Source: Kuschelorhynchus macadamiae (taxonomy: Eukaryota > Arthropoda > Insecta > Coleoptera > Curculionidae). From it: DNA of 64,000 nucleotides. The notes under the pieces are model-generated. The model worked only from the letters and a program-made list of their open reading frames with translations, was not told where the DNA came from and ran no database searches. Shown here one piece after another: positions 23,611 through 35,134 of the stretch (positions are counted from its first letter, which is position 1; each line of letters opens with the position of its first letter). A program made the position numbers and the translations under genes. The stretch lies in assembly GCA_030620095.1 (NCBI GenBank), contig JAUTXW010000871.1:806001-870000 (forward strand). Direction: 5' to 3'.

Positions 23611-25092
23611 TATGTGTCTATGAATGAAACAACGTGTTTGTAAGATGTGTAGGAGTGAGACTGAACTTTACCACTATATCACCTGATATTACCTTTCCTA
23701 TACCTACATACATCCTGGCAGAATAGCAGTGCGTCGCGACTCAGGGCGTCGAAGAGGGGAGCCGACGCTGGCTGGTCACTTTATCAGGTCCCAGTAGTGG
23801 TAGCTTACCTTTCTGCTGCTGCCTTTGTGGAACTCCGCCGACAGACGAATTTACGCTGCGAACGTGATTTTAAATGATTTGTAGAACCCTCCAATTTTTC
23901 GCGCTAGTCAGAGGTGGTGGTCGCGCTGCTTGATTAGGCCGTGACGCGACATGATTATCGCCCGAAGCTTTGCTATGTTGATTAGCGCAGTTTTTTATAT
24001 TATTCACGAGGAAATTCACGTGGTTTTTCGTTTTTTTTATTTCTAGAAATAACGGGCGTATTTTTCTGAGTTTTTTCCTGAAAGAAACGTATTTTTACTA
24101 CGATTAATAAGAAAGATATGGTTTTAAAACGACGTACGATGCATACGTTCCCCAAGAAAATTAGTAACTTCGTTAGAAATAAATATTATTTAAAAACATA
24201 TTGTTTTAGTTCTGAGATTTAATTTAATAATTTTAAGGCTACTTTTCGTTTCTGGATGTAATTAATTTTTTTTTGTAATAATAAATATTGAGGTGAATAC
24301 AACATTTTTTTAACGGAAGACGTATTGAAAGGAGTTATAAATAAAGTATACATTAATCCAATACATTATTGTATTCCCGGCCATGCCAATTCAGGAAAAG
24401 GTGTGACACCTAATACGTTTTCTAAAAGGCCTGACCAATTTTTTCTTACATCCAGATAGACGTTTTCCTGCATAATAAATGCTTTTATATACGCTTTTAC
24501 CGACCCTTTCTTGTGAAATACGTTTGAGCTTGGAATGTTTATTTGAAATTTATAGGCAATAGCAAATAGGCAAAATGTAACAAAAAATGCGTAGTATAAG
24601 TTTTTTCAGATATGTTGGAATTCGGATAACATTTTTGTCTACTATTTGATTTTGAACTGAATATTTAATTTCCTATAAAGACAACGAAATTTCTGTACAA
24701 ATCATGTATGTCGAATCTGGCTAGGGCAGTTATTTAAGTGCATGTAAATATTGTTTTTTTCATAAAAACCTTTAAAAAAATCAGTGAATTTGCTCGACCC
24801 GAAACTTCTCTCCTTTTATTAGGAACAGTGAAGTACGACCCAAACAAACAAAAGTATGCTTTAATGCCACAGGAAAATTGTTACAATTTTATGGACAAAG
24901 CGAAATTAAAACAAAAAAAATAAAACAATGAAAACACGAAATATTAATCGAAAAAAATCATATTATTCGATAGGTCGATGCAAATACATAAATTGTAAAT
25001 ATAACATAGAACGAAAGCTTTCACGGCTGTAGTCAATTTAGAAATCATGGTTCTTGGGATTAGACCGTGTCAAAATGGAATCACTTTCCGAC

Positions 25093-25124
25093 GTTTCGCC
25101 TTCGATTGCACGAGGCATCTTCAG
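25093..25124 (-). ncRNA. Hammerhead ribozyme core, left end of Penelope element 1
   Basis: On the - strand: CTGAAGA (fits CUGANGA), then GCCTCG...CGAAGGC forming a six-pair stem II with one bulged A, then GAAAC. Both invariant boxes of a hammerhead are present. Hammerheads are known in Penelope-like pLTRs. Stems I and III need folding to confirm. Confidence 0.7.
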
Positions 25125-25239
25125 GGTTCTTCACTTCACGAAATCGGAACACTGATTGAGCTCGAAGAGACCCAGGCCGGCTATTTATAGTCGACCTGTG
25201 TTTACCGAACAGTGACTCGGTGTAACGATCGGTTTAGTA

Positions 25240-26374
25240 GGTAGTTGATGTAGACTGAAGCCCGCATCTCTATTAAAATTGTACAGATGCTTATAAATTT
25301 CAATAGATTCTCTAATTTTGCGTTTATAGAGTCCCGAAACCGATGCAAGAACTTTGGTTTCTTTTACATTTATGACATGCCCAGTCGAATGTTGGTGTTC
25401 AGATACAGCAGATTATACAATTTGTTTCTTTCTGATACATCGTTCATGTTCCTTAAGCCTAATCGATATGGATCGTCCAGTTTCTCCAATATAGACGTGA
25501 CCACAGGAACAAGGAATTGCATATACTCCTTCCGTTTGGAAAGGAATAATGTCCTTTGGCGAACTCAAGCATTGTCCAATTTTCTTGTGTGTGTTGAAGA
25601 TTGTACGTATGTTGGACCGGCGAAGTAACCTTGCAATCTGGTCTGTGGTCCATGTATAAACGGAAGAACTACATTTCCTATCGGTAATTCCTTATTAGTA
25701 TCATTTCGTGGAGTAGGATTATTATATTTTCTAATTGATCGTCTAATATCATCAGTGCAATATCCATTCCTCTAAAGCTTGAGTCAAGCTGTTTCCGATT
25801 GTAAACACAATGAATTAATGAATTAATGACTTTTTTTTTGTGCTGGATGATGATGGGAATTTGCATTTAAGTACCTGTTTGTATGCGTTGGTTTTCTATA
25901 TACAGAGTGTCCTAAGGAACCATTCTCTTTCCTTTGTACAAGAACATCTAGAAATGGAATCGTGCCTTCTGATTCAATTTCCATTGTAAATTTTATGTTA
26001 GCATGTTGTTGATTTAGACGATCAAGAAACCCAGGGAGGTTTTCTAGACCATGTGGACATATTACAAAAGTATCGTCTACATATCTGAACCATGATTCTG
26101 GTTTTAGTGGAGACGACTCTAAGGCTTCCTCCTCAAAAGCTTCCATGAAGATATTGGCTACCACCGGTGACAGTGGAAATCCCATGGCTGCTCCTGAGGT
26201 TTGCTCATAGAAAGTTCCTTGAAAGACAAAATACGTTGATGTTGACAATTCTATTAGATGAAAAAGTGATATTATGGAAATTGAATCATTTGATGTGAAG
26301 TCTGATATTATGGAAATTGAATCATTTGAAGTGAAGATCACTGAAGATGCCTCGTGCAATCGAAGGCGAAACAT
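25240..26374 (-). pseudogene. Penelope RT plus GIY-YIG endonuclease pseudogene
   Basis: The frame 25823-26374 has TSGAAMGFPLSPVVANIFME (RT block 4-like), WFRYVDDTFVICPHG with the YVDD catalytic pair, and EGTIPFLDVLVQRK, typical of Penelope RTs; the N-terminal fingers are missing. After a frame break, 25459-25653 and its neighbouring frames give TMLEFAKGHY and, in another frame, a VYAIPCSCG-like block and an ETGRSI-like block near 25470-25530, then SVSGLYKRKIRES-type sequence to about 25290: the GIY-YIG nuclease. This enzyme normally primes by nicking the target and copies its RNA. Multiple frameshifts make this copy inactive. Confidence 0.88.
26341..26372 (+). ncRNA. Hammerhead ribozyme core, right end of Penelope element 1
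   Basis: On the + strand: CTGAAGA at 26341-26347, stem II 26349-26354 with 26361-26367, GAAAC at 26368-26372. It is the inverted partner of the core at 25093-25124; the base after GAAAC is A here and G there. Confidence 0.7.
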
Positions 26375-26436
26375 CGGAAAGTGATTCCATTTTTACACGA
26401 TCTAATCCCATGATTTCTTAATTGTAAATATAACAT

Positions 26437-26849
26437 TCGTAATATTCGTAACATTGCTATAAAGCGGTTAATGAACCCAGGCCACCTTAACAAAAGGAAA
26501 TAAACAATACATATGCGAGGTGAATAATTTCGATGAAATTGAAATTAAAATTACGCGACCTTAAACTCTATTTTGTTATCGTTATAGAAGCAAAATAAGT
26601 GAAGTTAAACAAAGAGTGTACCGAACTAATATAGTAACTTAAGCGTATTAGAAAAATAAAAAATGTATAACTTTAATGCAATATGTAACAGAAATAATTA
26701 ATGTTAACGAACTATCAGACAGTTCATTCCTTATAAAATATTTTCAAATGATATGCAGCAACATGACACCCAAAATATTTAAGTAAACAAATATAAAAAC
26801 ATTTTAATGAGACTTATTCATTATAAAAATCATTAACGCAGTAAAAAGG
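26437..26849. other. No recognised gene
   Basis: AT-rich intron sequence between Penelope element 1 and a LINE; nothing supported. Confidence 0.4.
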
Positions 26850-28400
26850 TCCTTCAATGAGGTACGCTTTGGTTTTTTTTCGAAAGAGTTTCTAAATGTT
26901 CTGGAAGATGATTGTAAAGTTTTATAGCATTGTATATAATTGATTTTTTTATTAATTCTGTGGAGGAAATGGAAAGGTATATGTCATGCCTAGAGTTTCT
27001 GGTAGGATACACGTGTTATGGCTTTTCCGGGAATGTGTTTATATGTCTTCTCATCAAACAGACGGTTTCTAAAATAAATAATGCAGGAAGTGTTAATATT
27101 TCATGTTTTTGAAATAGTATTGGCAGTCCAAACAAATAGCGAATTGCTCTCTTTTGAAGCCTAAAAATACTAAAAAATTGCTCGGTGGTATAGAAGCCCC
27201 AAAAGGGAAGGCCATAGCGGAGATGGGATTCGAATAGAGAAAAATAAGTAAGTCTGGTAGAAGATACATCCAGTTCTTTTGAAACTGATCGAATGGCAAA
27301 GCAGACGGTAGAAAGTTTTTTAGTTAAAGTGTCAATATGCTTAGATCATTTTAGGTTGTTATTTATATTCAAATCCAGGAATTTAACCGACTCAACGTAT
27401 TTAATATTGCTGTTAAGTGGCTGAAATGGTTGTAAAGTCCTCTTGTAAGATAAGGCCACCGATTTATGCACATTGAAGCAAAACAGGTTGGAATCGGACC
27501 AAGCTTTAATCATAACAAGGTCCTTATAAATATTAGAATGTAAAGACGTTGTATCAAAATCACTCCATTTTAATCAGAATCAGAACCATATACCCTTTCA
27601 AATTGTTGCCGGTTCCCGAGATAAGATTTAAACCAATTTAAAGATATACCACGGACTCCGTAAAAATTCGGCTTGCTTATCAAAATTTCATGACTAACAT
27701 AGTCAAAGGCTTTTGCATAGTCACAAAAGACTGAGGCGGTATGGTGGTTGTTATTGAGGGAAAAGTTTACGTAGCTAAGCAACGAGATCATGGCGTCACT
27801 GGTGCACTTGTTGGGTAAAACTCCAAACTGATCCGGGGATATTATCTGATGTTTAAGGAGAAATGGCATAAGACGATTCTTCAGTAACCTTTCAATGATT
27901 TTTGATAGCACTGGTAAAATAATTGGGCGATAACTGCAAGAGTTAGTTTTTTTGCCCCCTATATGAAGAGGAATAATTACAGCTGTTTTAAGGCATTAAG
28001 GGAATATATCTTTCATTTATTAGTTTTGTAGGGGCCTCTATGACTGGGAGCAGCAGGTTCAGGAATATTTTAACTTATAGGCCTTCAGTGCTACACGAAG
28101 ATTTGCTTGTGACATTATTCATTTCTTTCAATAGTTCCATACTGCTAACAGGGCTTGAGAAAAGGCTATCAGCAGCATTTTTTGATGGGGGAGAAGCGAA
28201 ACACAGTCCCAACTTGGCGAGATACCAGAGATAACATTTTTGCTCACATTAATAAAGTAATCATTTACGTCATTAGGGTTTGATTTGTTTCTGAGGTCTT
28301 GATAATGGACCAGGTTTCGTTTGAAACGTTTTTAGACTTTGTTGGACGTTTTTGATAGTATCGCACATTGCTGTTTAGTGACATATATATAAATTATGTT
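26850..28400 (-). pseudogene. Jockey/CR1-type LINE fragment
   Basis: From high to low: scrap near 27911-28010 with LKTAVIIPLH and SYRPI; frame 27570-27911 with LSKIIERLLKNRLM, QFGVLPNKCTSDAM, and VFCDYAKAFDYVSHEIL (RT block A with the catalytic Asp), then GVRGISLNWFKSYLGNRQQF (block 2a thumb-side motif). The frame breaks near 27570, and the YADD block is missing or scrambled. The C-terminal part returns at 26880-27300 with FGLPILFQKHEIL and NAIKLYNHLPEHLETL-like sequence, the usual LINE tail. Frameshifts throughout; 3' end near 26850. Confidence 0.85.
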
Positions 28401-28849
28401 TTCTTTCATTTTTATAAACGTAAGAAAAATCCCAGAAGGAAATTTTCAATTAGTTTCTTTTCCACGTTGTTTTGAGTTGTCTATAACGATACTAAATCTA
28501 CAAATTTGCAAACTACCAAAAAGAAGCCTATTTCGTGTTCAAATAAAATACAGAAATTTTACACTTTTTTGATATCTGTTTAGAGGATTATTGTAAATAT
28601 GACATTTTTAAACATAACTAACCTCGGAAGAGTATTTTTTTAACAAAAAATCACGAAAAACTTTTTTTGTGTTTTTTCTAAGAAACAATTTTTACCGTCT
28701 TTTACTAAAATTTAATTATTAAATGTCTATATTGATTGGACTACAATCAGAAATTTCAAATTTGTTCTCAGTTTGAGGTCCGATATATTTTTCGACTGCA
28801 ACCAATAGTATGCTTTACTCGCAAAAGCCCTAGGCTACAATATCAGTTC
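28401..28849. other. No recognised gene
   Basis: AT-rich sequence; nothing supported. Confidence 0.4.
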
Positions 28850-29020
28850 TTGCGATGCATTCCAAAGTAGAGCGGGTGAAATTCGGAAAGCTGTGTCTGG
28901 TGCAGACCTTCGAAATCTGACAACTCAAATGGTATTATTAGAAAATCGGTGTTTGTTTCCACTTTACTGATTCCAATCAGTTTATTAGAAAAACTAGCTC
29001 TTTTCGAATTTTAAAAAATA
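28850..29020 (+). repeat. Short interspersed repeat, copy 1 (partner at 39380)
   Basis: The run ctacaatatcagttcttgcg and following word gatgaaatt, then aaaatcggtgttcgttc/tttgttt, then ttgattccaa, match 39390-39540 in order and orientation. Function unknown. Confidence 0.75.
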
Positions 29021-29236
29021 AATACAATTAGGAGTATAACTTGTAGCAACGTAACTTTTACGAAACTTATTCTCTGTTGGAAATTAGTACAGTAATTAAC
29101 TATGTGTGAAGTGGCGAATATTGTTTTTTATTAATTATTGGTTTTAGAACTATTTTTTTAACTCGAAACTCTTTTGAACTAGCCAAAATCTAGTTTGCTA
29201 GACACTTAATAAACTGTTTTCTGTCAAAATATAAAA

Positions 29237-29238
<2 letters not shown>

Positions 29239-29306
<68 letters not shown>
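29239..29306. repeat. (AT)n microsatellite at left edge of Penelope element 3
   Basis: About 34 AT units, ending directly at the Penelope terminal sequence. Confidence 0.97.
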
Positions 29307-29307
<1 letters not shown>

Positions 29308-29310
<3 letters not shown>

Positions 29311-30424
29311 ATTTTTACTCCTTCACGGATGGAAAAATACAATGTGTTTTCACTACTGTCGTTCTGAAAAGAACAGTTTTGCTGACGTTTCGCCCCGAAA
29401 TTCAACAAAAAATCATACCAAGGGAAAAGTCGAGCAGATGTCCTAAACTCTATGGTTTACCAAAAATACACAAACCAGGGGCGCCTATCAGACCTATTGT
29501 TAGTGATGTTAATTCGCCGCTACAAAAACTGGAGAAATACCTTTCTGAAATTATGCAACCAACTGTAGAAAAAGCTGACTCATTCGTTAAAAACACGGAG
29601 CATTTCACTCGAATTACACAAATCGCACCATAGAGAAAGCTATTAATGCACAGGTTTCCCGAACAACGAACAACAAAAAATATGAACCGGGAAAGCAACG
29701 AGTAGTCTTACCATATGTAAAAGGCACAACAGACAGAATCGGAAGAATTCTGAGGAAACACAACATACAAACAATACACAAGCCACAAACAACTATAGGT
29801 AAACTACTCGGAAACCCAAAAGATAAAATCAAATTGGAAAACCACGGAGTGTACAGTATTCCGTGCCAGGACTGTGAAAAGTTGTACGTAGGGCAAACTA
29901 ACAGGCGAATATCAGCAAGAGTGGAAGAGCATAAACTCAGCATCAGAAATAGACAAACAACCTCAGCTTTATTCCTACATCATCAGGAAACCGGCCATAA
30001 AATAAATTTCGATGGGTGTAGGGAGATTGCCAATATAGAACATTATAAGACCAGAATAATCCGAGAAGCCATAGAAATTGAAAAACAAGGTGATTTGAAT
30101 TAAAGGGACGAATCATTAAAACTACCAACAGTATGGAAGACAATAATCGACAAATCTAAAATCGCAAAAACTCAAGCGCAATTAGCGCAACAACAACAGC
30201 ACCATCCGGAAAACATAAATAACGACCAATGCCTGGGGAGATATAACCTTCGGCCCCGAGTGGGGGGTGTGGAGGAAGCGTCGCAGTCACCAACACTTCA
30301 GTCTCTATTCGGACGCGAGAAAGAAAGCTTCGAAAATGCCAAATGTGATTTTGGCGAAACGTCAGCAAAACTGTTCTTTTCAGAACGACAGTAGTGAACG
30401 GATGTACACCCGGAATGAAAACAC

Positions 30425-30425
<1 letters not shown>
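29308..30425 (+). mobile_element. Penelope-like element 3, RT core deleted, set between AT tracts
   Basis: Inverted ends: 29350-29396 (ttcactactgtcgttctgaaaag... gctgacgtttcgcc) pairs with 30353-30398 (ggcgaaacgtcagc...). Each contains the hairpin gttctgaaaagaac. Outside both ends lie (AT)n tracts (29239-29306 and 30426-30476), as if the element had gone into an AT microsatellite. It differs in sequence from Penelope elements 1 and 2. Confidence 0.88.
29379..30103 (+). pseudogene. Penelope polyprotein with internal deletion: RT fingers joined to GIY-YIG
   Basis: 29379-29633 encodes the finger block PKLYGLPKIHKPGAPIRPIV, a Penelope RT hallmark. The reading then jumps, near 29605-29625, into another frame that runs to 30103 with no sign of the YVDD catalytic core, so some hundreds of codons are lost. 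The second frame holds VLPYVKGTTDRIGRILRKHN (linker), then GVYSIPCQDCEKLYVGQTNR, the GIY-YIG core with its Cys pair, then HHQETGHKINFDG, typical of the nuclease C-terminal half, and REAIEIEKQGDLN (the conserved Glu). The nuclease part alone is open from about 29621 to its stop at 30101-30103. Confidence 0.88.

Positions 30426-30476
<51 letters not shown>
30426..30476. repeat. (AT)n microsatellite at right edge of Penelope element 3
   Basis: About 25 AT units directly following the Penelope terminal sequence. Confidence 0.97.
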
Positions 30477-30479
<3 letters not shown>

Positions 30480-30734
30480 GATTTTTTAGACATTTGTAAA
30501 ACAAACAAAACTAATTGAAAAACAAATTTAAATAAACAAGAAAATTATTCTATGTTAAAAGAAGAAAAGTCATAATCAAAACACCATATCTTGGCTGCTC
30601 GTTCGGTCCCCCCTGATATAAAAGGAACAGGAAGTTTAATAACAATATCATCCTTTAAAAAAAGCTTTTTTCTGGAAGAAAATTTTATAATTGGCATAGG
30701 AAATGACAAGATATTCGTTTGCTTCAAACTCGAC

Positions 30735-31290
30735 CAACGTAATATTTTATTTGGCCGCCATTTTTTTGCTTCTTCTTGAATCTCTTCTTCTTCAAGTGTA
30801 CCAGTATTCGGGCGTTGGCGATGGTCAGTCAGTGCCTATCTTATAAGAAGATGTATCTGGTTTCTCGAATTCACTAGACTAGACCATTATACTAGGAAAT
30901 GTGTTGTACGTAGTGGTTTCCCGTTGCCTTCTACTCAGTTATGTCGTATAGCGTACGTGTTGCGTAAGAGACCTTGTTAGTGTTTGTTAGGCATATCGAG
31001 CACTCTTTACTATATTAAAAAGTGCCGGCTACGCCAAGTCTCGAACCCGCGCCTTCCGGATGGAAGGCCAGCTTTCTTACCACTGAGCTACCGCAAGGTG
31101 TTAAATCTTTATATCACTCTTAATACATGTCCAAAATTTAAAATGTATCCAATAAGCAGTTTTAGACAAGTGATTTTTTTAAATAATATATTAGGCCGCC
31201 ATCTTGGACTCATACCAATCTATAGGCAAACAAACCGGCGGCTTCCCTGATTTTAATATTTTGGTTAATAACAGCTAAAACAGCTCGTCT
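30735..31290 (-). repeat. Dispersed GCCATTTTG repeat, block G, split by a SINE
   Basis: The core ggccgccatttttttgcttc at 30752 and a second core gccgccatcttggactcata at 31196, with aaaatttaaaatgtatcc between, are one repeat block interrupted by the SINE at 30784-31100. Confidence 0.75.
30784..31100 (-). mobile_element. tRNA-derived SINE
   Basis: On the - strand the head is tRNA-like: a box A word tagctcagtgg (complement of 31081-31091) and a box B word ggttcgagac (complement of 31038-31047), separated by the usual distance. The body holds aggcaacgggaaaccac (complement near 30918-30935), a word I know from insect SINEs. The tail is GAA-rich at 30784-30795. The flanks ttgaatct (30776-30783) and ttaaatct (31101-31108) match at 7 of 8 bases, fitting a target duplication. 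Such SINEs are transcribed by Pol III and moved by a LINE's enzymes. Confidence 0.85.
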
Positions 31291-31639
31291 GCATTTTCCG
31301 CACTCAGTCTGTTACTCTCTTTGTAAGATATTTTTTATTGCTCATTTTCTGTAATCAAAACAAAAACAGTTACCCACGTATTATGTATCAACTTTATTCT
31401 TAACTAAAAATATATATTTTATTATCTTTCTATGCTTTCGAACACGTAACTAAAAAGTTCAGCATTTTTACTCTGGCAAACCATAAAAATATCCATTAAT
31501 CTTATAAATAATACCCGTCCCACTATACAACACTAGACTTATTTTAGGTTATGCCTCAATTTTTTTAACAAAAATGTAATTACAATATGGGCTACAAAAC
31601 TAATTTTAATAAACAAGGGTAATATTCTACCCGATTTCA

Positions 31640-32450
31640 ATAGGCAGGTTGAATGCTTCGTTTTTAGTAATAATTTTTTTAGCTTTTCGCTAGGTCGCCT
31701 TTTTGTTCCGTGATATTGGATTTTTACCAAAATAATACCAGGTCATACCTACATAACCCTTGATTTTTGATCAAACTTTGAAGTCAATCGGATAAGTAGT
31801 TATTAACTACTTAACAGACAGAGAAATGAAATTGAGAAAAAATATTGTTTGTGTTCTAGAGACGCTAAAACGTAATTATATGTAAAACCTGCAACTTTTT
31901 TCAAGATTACAAACATTTCATTTGACCGCCATTTTGTTCCGCCATCTTGAATTCGTAACACAATTTTACCAGTTCGTCTCTATATAAAATCAATCTATTA
32001 AGTAGTTTTTACAGGCAAAATTTTTAAATATTTTGCTAAGCCGCCATTTTATTTCGACATCTTGGATTCGTACCAAAATTTCTCTAAGTAATTATTAACA
32101 CTTGCAAAATTTGAGGTAAACTGGATAAGCAGTTTTTCAGTAATAATTTTTGTAACATTTTATTAGGCGCCATTTTGTTTCGCCTTATTGGATTTTTATC
32201 AAAATATGACCAGTTCATTCTCATATGACTTTTAATTTTTGACCAAAATTTGAAGTCAATCGGGTAAGACGTTTTTTAGCTGTGCCGCGAACAGGCAGAT
32301 CGACAGACAGACAGACCAACGGAATTGAGAAAACATATTTTTCGGCATCTAGGGACCCTGAAATGTAAAGATCAGAAAAAAAGCTCGGAGGGTGATTTTT
32401 TCACTATTAAAATATTTTTCTTTTACGAGGGAAGTAAAAATGAAGATGAG
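31640..32450 (-). repeat. Dispersed GCCATTTTG repeat, block H (most complete copy)
   Basis: Cores at about 31692, 31929, 32043 and 32169 (ccgccattttgttccgcc and variants), a ggtcatacctacataaccc block, the gacagacagacagacc head at 32298-32315, then agaaaacata, catctagggaccctg, and the terminal word ttttacgagggaagtaaaaa near 32411. This copy best shows the order of parts. Confidence 0.88.
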
Positions 32451-33214
32451 GATACCCTAAACTAAAATGTACCTAATGATTTTTTTCTTAAATACGATAG
32501 TTTCTGAGATAAAGCGATCGGCAACTATATCAAACTTTTCTTCCACTAAGATCGGCTGTCAGAAATAAAATCGGGAATGGGTCCCGGAACCAAATTTATA
32601 TTAATTCCGACAAAAATGTATATTTTCTTGATATAGTCAAATGCGGTCTTATCATGCGGGTTCAAAGGTCACCAACATTATGAATCAAATCAGAAAACAC
32701 AGTGAATACCAAAATGTTGTGTGATTCATTTATCGAGCTATTAAATCTCGATGGGCTATTTACAAATATACAGGGAGAGAAAATAATTTTTTTATTATAT
32801 TACGCAATATTATTAAGATAGCCACTTAATATTATTTTATATAATAAATGCCGAGGGACTAAATAAGAAAATTCGCTAAATTTTTGGTCGGCAAAAACAA
32901 AAATACACAAAATGGCAAGCGCCCTAATAAAGTCGAAAGGCGGTTCGAATCATTGGAACAATCAGGATATGTTCTGTTTATACAGCCACTTAACGAAAAT
33001 GAGATTTTTTTATCAATCACCAAAAATTATGAACCCTACTTGACCCAAACATCTAACCACTTATACAGTGTCATTTATTTAAATGCGGGCCAACCCTGTG
33101 CAAAGAAAACTTTTTTTTTTTTGTATTTTGATCACAGAAAAAATTTTATTTTGCAAAATTATTATACACTTTTGTCAAAAACACAAGATAATTAGTTATT
33201 ACTTGAGATTTTTT
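32451..33214. other. No recognised gene
   Basis: A 103-codon frame at 32884-33195 has no recognisable motif. Nothing else supported. Confidence 0.4.
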
Positions 33215-33320
33215 CAGATATTTACGTTTAAGGGTCCCTAGATGCCGGAAAACATGTTTTCTCAATTCCGTCTGTCTGTCCGTCAGTCTGTCTGTTCACG
33301 GCATAACTAAAAAAGCTTAA
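33215..33320 (+). repeat. Dispersed repeat head, copy I
   Basis: aagggtccctagatgccgg, then aaaacatgttttctcaattc, then gtctgtctgtccgtcagtc: the head region only. It leads into the long AT tract. Confidence 0.8.
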
Positions 33321-33342
33321 TGGTCATGCATGCGAAAAATAC

Positions 33343-33643
<301 letters not shown>

Positions 33644-33764
33644 AAATTGGAACAAGTATTCTATATATTATTTATGTATTGCCTACAAAATTACAAATGT
33701 ACTAAAAAGTAAGCAAAAAAATGATGTCAAATCTAAAAAAAAAAAATTTAAATTAAAATTCACT

Positions 33765-33905
33765 GGCTAATATCCAGGAGCCAGTGACAAAAGCTCTGAC
33801 AATCGGTAAAAGGAATGTACAGAAACTTGTGCATAAAAAAAACATAATTTACTTCCGAAGAAGATTAAGAAATGTACACAAAAAAATTCAAAGGCAAAAG
33901 ACTTA
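33765..33905 (+). repeat. Inverted relative of the transposase 5' region
   Basis: atatccaggagccagtgaca and gaagaagattaagaaatgta match, on the opposite strand, the transposase N-terminal coding at about 34925-35045, with roughly three quarters of bases alike and a small extra segment near 33806. Confidence 0.75.
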
Positions 33906-33980
33906 AGTTACAATGCAAAAATGGATATTCATAATGCAATTTATGATTTATACACGTCAGACACTTTTTAATATTGTAGA

Positions 33981-35134
33981 CTAAAAAATATCATTATTAC
34001 TTAAAAAGTCCTCATCTTCTGAGTTGTCCTCAAATGGCGCAATGATCAATGGTGCTATTTCGACATCTAGAACTCGTTCTCGATTCCACCAATCCCATAT
34101 TAATTTCTCCGTATGTTCCACAGAGTTCTTCCAGTATTCCGGCGTAATACAATTTAATGAATATTGCCAAACAATTTGCACTTCATCTGATGTAAGACCA
34201 TCGTTCACGTGTTTTTCGTAATATGATTTTGTCCCAGCCTATATTAATTCTATTGCATTAAACTGGCAATGGTATGGCGGCAGTCGTGAAAGCTCATGTC
34301 CATTTACCCGTAATATTTCATCTACGGCATATATTGTTGGTTTTTTAATAGATTTTGCCATTAAAAAAAGTTCTAGTTCCAGCATATTGGGTAAAGGATT
34401 TTGTTTTGTCATAAATATCATTTTTCTTTCAGGATGAAGTAGGTTGTTTATTTAAGATTTTTGAATGATAAGATGCATTGTCCAGAATGATTAAAGATGG
34501 AGCATCTAAATTTGGAATCAGTTGTTCTTTTAACCACTTTTCAAACAGTTCACAGTTCAAATTATCATGGTAGTCCATACTTTTGGATGTTGAAGAAAAC
34601 AGTAAAATTGCACCTGGGAGGAATCCTGTTGAAGAACCTGCATGCAAAATGATGAATCTTTTTCCCGTCCCATATCATTTTTTTCTCTTGACACTTTTTA
34701 CAGACTCGTCCTGCTAAGATTTCGAACCACTTTCATTAGAAAATATCCAAGTCTCGTCTAAAAATACCACTTTTCTAAATTTTGAATTAACATTTTCCGT
34801 CTATCCAATTTCCAATATGCCTCGATTTTTTAAAGCTTCTTTTACAACTTGAAGGGTTATATTAGTTTTTGATGTGTATAAATCGTAAATTACATTACAA
34901 ACATCTATTTTTACATTATCACTTAAGGCTTTTTTCGTATACATTTCTTAATCTTCTTCGGTAGTAAATTATGCTTTTTTTCATGCACAATTTTCTGCAC
35001 AGTCCCAGAGCTTCTGCTACTGTCTCCTGGATATTGGCCGGTGAATTTTCATTTTCGTAATATTTTATTAGATTTAATACCATTTTTTTCGCCTGTGGAT
35101 GCAAAAAACCCGAAAATTGTTTTCTATTACTCAT
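33981..35134 (-). pseudogene. IS630/Tc1-like DDE transposase pseudogene
   Basis: The N-terminus (34919-35134) starts MSNRKQFSGFLHPQAKKMVL and contains a helix-turn-helix. Near 34750 a frame gives VVFLDETWIFSNESG, the first catalytic Asp. 34429-34647 has LPGAILLFSSTSKSMDYHDN, FEKWLKEQLIPNLD and SLIILDNASYHS (second Asp, in LDNASYHS). 34239-34421 has DEILRVNGHELSRLPPYHCQ and FNAIE with the third acidic residue. The C-terminus (33981-34208) has SLNCITPEYWKNSVEHTEKL and an acidic tail. At least four frame breaks. The motif set is that of a widespread arthropod DDE family of the IS630-Tc1 superfamily. Confidence 0.88.

Larger units (their letters stand above)
22309..24990. other. Intron sequence with microsatellites, no recognised gene
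   Basis: Apart from the microsatellites and short tandem repeat listed separately, I see nothing coding. The part 22900-23900 is GC-richer than its surroundings (for example cgaagaggggagccgacgct near 23749) and may be the remains of an LTR element leader, but no reverse transcriptase or paired LTR is visible. Confidence 0.45.
25008..26420 (-). mobile_element. Penelope-like element 1 with inverted ends and 16-bp target duplication
   Basis: The flanks carry an exact 16-bp repeat, attgtaaatataacat, at 24992-25007 and 26421-26436. Inside, about 90 bases at each end are inverted to each other (gaaatcatgg...cttcag at 25040-25124 against ctgaag...catgatttc at 26341-26417), the inverted pLTR layout known from Penelope-like elements. 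Body on the - strand: RT C-terminal half and GIY-YIG nuclease. At 1.41 kb it is 5'-truncated compared with a full-length element. Confidence 0.9.

Noticed and set aside
24738..24923. 61-codon frame with ARPETSLLLLGTVKYDPNKQ
   Set aside because: No recognised domain, no splice context and no second copy in the window; left as unassigned.
31017..31100. Possible tRNA gene on the - strand
   Set aside because: Box A and box B are present, but the arms do not fold into a full cloverleaf and it continues into a SINE body with target duplication.
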